A stretch of DNA of 43,151 nucleotides, from NCBI GenBank assembly GCA_003133225.1, contig PKWL01000134.1, positions 1 through 43,151 on the forward strand. Reading direction: 5' to 3'. Under the pieces are notes generated by a model that saw only the letters and a program-made list of their open reading frames with translations, did no database searches and was not told the DNA's origin. The translations under genes and the position numbers were made by a program. This DNA is from Janthinobacterium sp. (GTDB lineage Bacteria; Pseudomonadota; Gammaproteobacteria; Burkholderiales; Burkholderiaceae_D). Positions 40,841 through 43,151 of this stretch are shown here, piece after piece. Position 1 is the stretch's first letter, and each line of letters begins with the position of its first letter.

Positions 40841-41098
40841 TGCAACCTGCTTTGCCTGACGCCACGTTTTGCCATTATTGTCAGAAAGCAAGATAGTGCC
40901 CCGCTCTCCGACAGCGGCCAGACGCTCACCCGCCCGGGCAACGGCGGTGAGCATGGCATCCACTGCGCGCACACTGATTTGTGCGGGCCTGTCGAGCGGA
41001 TCGACCACCCGATTGCTCGCCATGGCGGCATGGGCGCTGGTGGCGCCCATGCCCACGCACCCAAGAAACAGAAGAAAGAGACGATGCGTACCGTGCAT
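40841..41098 (-). pseudogene. N-terminal fragment of a second YCF48-like protein
   Basis: Starts MHGTHRLFLLFLGCVGMGAT with a signal peptide (cleaved near SAHAA) and continues through the first propeller motif (GERGTILLSDNNGKTWRQA) before the deletion junction, after which translation runs out of frame. Compare the intact protein at 29658-30746. It starts 9 bp after the second DUF1329 gene. Confidence 0.88.
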
Positions 41099-41107
41099 GA
41101 CAATTCC

Positions 41108-42472
41108 TTATTTGACGCCGCGAGCGGCCATAGCCTCAGGCGTAAAGTTGCTTGCCGGCCAGCGTGGCACCTGTCCGTATTGCGTAGGCTGCCCATTGAC
41201 GATGGTGGCCGAGTACGATCCCTTGAGCAAATCCTGGATACTGAACGGAGAAGTGATGACGCCCGGGTACTCGAATACCAAAGTAGGCAACGTCATTCCC
41301 GAGTGCCAGAGCTGGCCTTGCGCATCCCAGCCGTCATAGAGCACTGCGTCCCACGTATCTTCATCGAGGTAGAATTTCTTCTTTGGAATCACATGGCGCT
41401 TTCCGGGAGCGAGGTTTGCCTCCACCACCCAAACACGATGTAGTTCCCAGCGAACGTCGTCGGGATTGAAGTGATTTGGCCCGAGCACCGCTTCCGGCGT
41501 TTTTTGGACGAACTTGTTCTCGTTGTAAGGGATGAGCATTTCCTTTTTACCGAGCAGTTTCCACTGATACTTGTCTAGAGCGCCGACAAAGAGAAAAACC
41601 TCATCGAAGAAATCGACACCCGAATTAACGGCGTTTGGCGTATCGTAGGCAATACTCGGTGCACGGCGCACCCGGCGCTGTCCCACCAAGTATTGCCATG
41701 CCTGGCGGCCCTTCCCTTCATAGTCGACCGGCTCGCGTACCAAGATTGTCTCGCCAGCTTTGAAAGTGGGCGCGGTGGTGACTTGATACAAGTGCCAGAA
41801 ATCTCCTTTAAACGTCTCTGGTGAATCCTCCTTGAAGGAGTACGGGAAGTTCATTTCATTCCGGATCATCGACGCCAATACCGGCTTGCCTCCCGATATC
41901 ACATAACTGCCGGCCATGTGAAGAACCGACTCGCCCTGCCAGCGCAGCTGATGGTTCCACATCGCTTCCGCGCCGTTTTTTGGAATCGGGAACGGGGTGC
42001 CACCATACGCGCCTTCGATCGAATAGCCGTTAGCGCGGGACTTTGCACGCGTCGCATTCTTGAACGTGTTGTCATAAACGTACTGCGGGGCCGCTGCTGT
42101 CCGATGCGTCGGATAGACGTCGATACGGTAGCTTGGATACTTCTTTAGGAGCGCCTGCTGGCCGTCAGTGAGCTTGTCGACGTATTGCGCCATATTCTTT
42201 GCTGTGATCGAGTACAGTGGCTTCTCGTTTGCAAACGGGTCAGAGCGCACATCCCCTGATTTATAACCGGCCGGCACCTTCGTGTAGCCGCCGGTCCAGG
42301 CCGGGATCGTGCCTTCCTTGTTGCCGGATTTCTCCGCACCAAGCGGCGTCAGCTCAGACTTGAGCTTTGATGCTTCTTCCGCCGACACAGCCGCATGGGC
42401 CAATCCCACATGCCATACGCAGGTTGCAATCAGGCCGGCAATCGCCGGACGTAAAAACTGTCGCTTATTCAT
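41108..42472 (-). CDS. DUF1329 periplasmic protein, second copy
   Basis: 454 residues from the ATG at 42472, with AAAGGAGA 8 nt upstream; the signal peptide is MNKRQFLRPAIAGLIATCVW ending near AHAAV. It matches the copy at 30881-32245 along its whole length (LTPLGAEKSGNKE, RIDVYPTHRTAAAPQYVYDN, RRVRRAPSIAYDTP), with enough differences to indicate an old duplication or separate acquisition, not a recent copy. It remains intact even though its YCF48 and RND neighbours have collapsed. Confidence 0.93.
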   Translation of the reverse strand: MNKRQFLRPAIAGLIATCVWHVGLAHAAVSAEEASKLKSELTPLGAEKSGNKEGTIPAWTGGYTKVPAGYKSGDVRSDPFANEKPLYSITAKNMAQYVDKLTDGQQALLKKYPSYRIDVYPTHRTAAAPQYVYDNTFKNATRAKSRANGYSIEGAYGGTPFPIPKNGAEAMWNHQLRWQGESVLHMAGSYVISGGKPVLASMIRNEMNFPYSFKEDSPETFKGDFWHLYQVTTAPTFKAGETILVREPVDYEGKGRQAWQYLVGQRRVRRAPSIAYDTPNAVNSGVDFFDEVFLFVGALDKYQWKLLGKKEMLIPYNENKFVQKTPEAVLGPNHFNPDDVRWELHRVWVVEANLAPGKRHVIPKKKFYLDEDTWDAVLYDGWDAQGQLWHSGMTLPTLVFEYPGVITSPFSIQDLLKGSYSATIVNGQPTQYGQVPRWPASNFTPEAMAARGVK

Positions 42473-42489
42473 TACGATGTCTCCTTTTA

Positions 42490-43151
42490 TTAGAACGAAC
42501 GTTGCACTGTCATGGAAAGGAAGTCCCGATCCGCCAGGCTTTGCTTGAAAGAAAATTGCCCTAATGAATTCAGCACAGTTCCTTCGCTTCCGAAAAAATT
42601 GGTATATGTCATGCCGAAGCGCCACACTTGCTGATAGGTGCCTTTGATACCGACACTGAGGTCTCCGCCGTTTTTGCCACCCGGATTAAACTGAGAAACC
42701 ACCGACGAATTTCCATGCGGGCTGTATCCAACGCCGACAGGAGCGCTGAGATCCAATCCTGGCGCGACCTGAAACCATGCCGGCTCAAAAAGGAAGCGTA
42801 GGGCCCAGGCATCACGTGATGAATTCGCCGCAACCGCATTGGGGTTCTTATCCACGCTGGTTCTTCGGTTCCAGGCGATCTCTCCTAGAAAATTCGCGGT
42901 ATTCCACACACTTGAGCGCGGCAGAATATAGATCGTAGAAAGATTGGCATGCGCAGAGTTACCAACCGCATAGGCCGGATTACTATTATTGTTTCCAGAA
43001 GTCGCAGTGGTCGTGACGCCAAAAATCGTGGGATCGCTGACCAACGGCGTGTTGCGCCTTACCGAAACCTCGCCGGAAACGTTGGCATCCCCGACCTGGG
43101 TACTAAAGCTGGAGCCATAGGCCTTGACGCATAGGTTTACCCACATCTTGA
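42490..43151 (-). CDS. DUF1302 outer-membrane protein, second copy (partial, 5' end outside window)
   Basis: The C-terminal 218-220 residues of a DUF1302 protein; the frame is open to the window edge. It aligns with the first copy at GDANVSGEVSVRRNTPLV, WNRRTSVDKNPNAVAANSSR and the final NFFGSEGTV ... TVQRSF, with the terminal Phe typical of outer-membrane barrels. The stop is 17 bp before the second DUF1329 gene, the same spacing as in the first module. Confidence 0.9.
   Translation of the reverse strand, partial: KMWVNLCVKAYGSSFSTQVGDANVSGEVSVRRNTPLVSDPTIFGVTTTATSGNNNSNPAYAVGNSAHANLSTIYILPRSSVWNTANFLGEIAWNRRTSVDKNPNAVAANSSRDAWALRFLFEPAWFQVAPGLDLSAPVGVGYSPHGNSSVVSQFNPGGKNGGDLSVGIKGTYQQVWRFGMTYTNFFGSEGTVLNSLGQFSFKQSLADRDFLSMTVQRSF

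Noticed and set aside
1..43151. CRISPR arrays, tRNA or rRNA genes
   Set aside because: No regularly spaced repeats and no tRNA-like cloverleaf or rRNA core sequence was seen on either strand by reading; a tRNA search program was not available.

Overview
The window looks like a chromosomal accessory region of a betaproteobacterium, most likely Burkholderiales and probably Oxalobacteraceae. That placement is an inference from the style of the two methyl-accepting chemotaxis proteins, the transposase remnants and the moderate GC content; there is no rRNA or other marker to confirm it. I see no tRNA, rRNA or CRISPR array.

Left arm (1-12.7 kb): a chemotaxis receptor, a NERD-domain protein, a decayed tyrosine recombinase, an IS6-type transposase tail, a TetR regulator, a decayed etfB, then an intact beta-oxidation pair (thiolase and a FadN-type hydroxyacyl-CoA dehydrogenase/enoyl-CoA hydratase) and a second chemotaxis receptor.

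Centre (13.4-33.9 kb): fifteen colinear minus-strand genes, closely spaced and probably one operon. In transcription order they are DUF1302 outer-membrane protein, DUF1329 periplasmic protein, YCF48-like propeller, MMPL/RND transporter, a two-subunit molybdoenzyme of the pyrogallol-phloroglucinol transhydroxylase / resorcinol hydroxylase family, a 3-hydroxyisobutyrate-dehydrogenase-family reductase, a small four-helix membrane protein, a 6-oxocamphor-hydrolase-like crotonase, an aldehyde dehydrogenase, E1alpha, E1beta, E2 and E3 of a 2-oxoacid-dehydrogenase-type complex, and moaA. A promoter with a perfect -35 lies ahead of DUF1302, with an operator-like palindrome over the -35 and two more of the same geometry upstream. 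I infer an oxygen-independent catabolic pathway for a hydrophobic phenolic or cyclic 1,3-dicarbonyl compound: envelope trafficking, ring hydroxylation, reduction, retro-Claisen ring cleavage, and processing to acyl-CoA, with MoaA supporting molybdenum cofactor supply. The molybdoenzyme is unusual: an SCP2-like domain is fused to the catalytic subunit, and the electron-transfer subunit has lost the ligands of one whole [4Fe-4S] cluster. A 127-bp direct repeat of the crotonase 3' end brackets the ALDH-E1-E2-E3 block, suggesting modular assembly.

Right arm (34-43 kb): remnants of insertion sequences (an IS with an N-terminal HTH, an IS21 istB tail) and a SEC-C fragment around a GntR/FadR regulator, followed by a second minus-strand operon that enters from the right edge: DUF1302 (partial), DUF1329, a YCF48/RND pair collapsed by deletion, a beta-keto-acid cleavage enzyme (BKACE), and a Tat-type amidohydrolase. 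The two operons share a paralogous envelope module, so they probably handle related substrates. BKACE, thiolase and FadN could carry ring-cleavage products to acetyl-CoA.
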